Origin: Bdellovibrionales bacterium
Lineage (GTDB): Bacteria > Bdellovibrionota > UBA1018 > CAIPTA01
Length of the DNA stretch: 6,700 nt
Reading direction: 5' to 3'
Assembly: GCA_021730855.1 (NCBI GenBank)
Contig: JAKFYM010000180.1
Location: 1 to 6,700, forward strand
Below are positions 6,581 to 6,700 of this stretch, in pieces (position 1 is the first letter of the stretch; every line of letters begins with the position of its first letter). The notes beneath the pieces are model-generated. The model did no database searches. It was not told where the DNA came from and was given only the letters and a program-made list of their open reading frames with translations. The translations under genes and the position numbers were made by a program.

Positions 6581-6609
6581 AAAAAGCCCTCTTTCGCCGA
6601 TACGCCAGG

Positions 6610-6700
6610 ATGCGGACGGCCCTCCTCCTCTTCTTCTTATTTTTGCTCCCAGCCCTGGGCTTCGCCGCCGCTCGCGAAGAAACCCCGCATGCCGAAAAAT
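6610..6700 (+). CDS. Start of a secreted or envelope protein gene (cut by window edge)
   Basis: An ATG at 6610 opens a frame that continues to the last base, 30 codons visible. They encode a classical Sec signal peptide: a short positive start (MRT), a strongly hydrophobic core (ALLLFFLFLLPALGF) and a small-residue AAA site around residue 21, followed by a charged mature start (REETPHAEK). There is no lipobox cysteine, so it should be exported by signal peptidase I. An in-frame TAG at 6562-6564 with no other start codon in between makes this ATG the only choice. The ribosome binding site is poor (CCAGG directly against the ATG). Nothing can be said about function. It lies 55 bases after the HD gene, beyond the hairpin, and is likely a separate unit. 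Confidence 0.65.
   Translation, partial: MRTALLLFFLFLLPALGFAAAREETPHAEK

Overview
This is a compact, gene-dense stretch of a moderately GC-rich bacterial chromosome with six protein genes (four complete, one cut at each edge) and almost no free intergenic space. A nucleotidase with a lipoprotein signal points to a Gram-negative cell with an outer membrane. The long PrkA variant, the Ig-like domain tail and the overall style fit a deltaproteobacterial or Bdellovibrio-like lineage, but that placement is a low-confidence inference. There are no tRNA, rRNA, CRISPR, insertion-sequence or phage genes.

Layout. The first ~590 bases carry the 3' part of a rightward gene for a membrane-anchored protein: one glycine-rich transmembrane segment, a Ser/Thr/Asn linker and a C-terminal Ig-like domain. 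It meets, tail to tail with only 2 bases between stop codons, a leftward two-gene unit at 592-4546. In transcription order this is a 5'-nucleotidase/metallophosphatase lipoprotein followed 28 bases later by a PrkA-family AAA+ protein. Divergent from that unit, with 41 bases between start codons, is a rightward pair: a PduO-type corrinoid (vitamin B12) adenosyltransferase and an HD-domain phosphohydrolase with a SAMHD1-like active site, overlapping by 10 bases. A 9-bp perfect hairpin follows the pair. A new gene for a secreted or envelope protein then starts at 6610 and runs off the window.

How the genes may work together. The nucleotidase would strip phosphate from nucleotides outside the cytoplasm. 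The HD protein resembles enzymes that hydrolyse dNTPs. The adenosyltransferase makes adenosylcobalamin, the cofactor of class II ribonucleotide reductase among other enzymes. A nucleotide-pool theme linking three of the four central genes is therefore plausible, but it is inference: no ribonucleotide reductase or other B12 enzyme is in the window. PrkA is a stress or starvation regulator in other bacteria, and here it lacks its usual neighbours yeaH and spoVR.

I do not see a clearly new multi-gene system. The points most worth a second look are an EF-hand-type calcium loop inside the nucleotidase, the enlarged PrkA and its pairing with the nucleotidase, the adenosyltransferase/HD pair, and the very tight shared control region.
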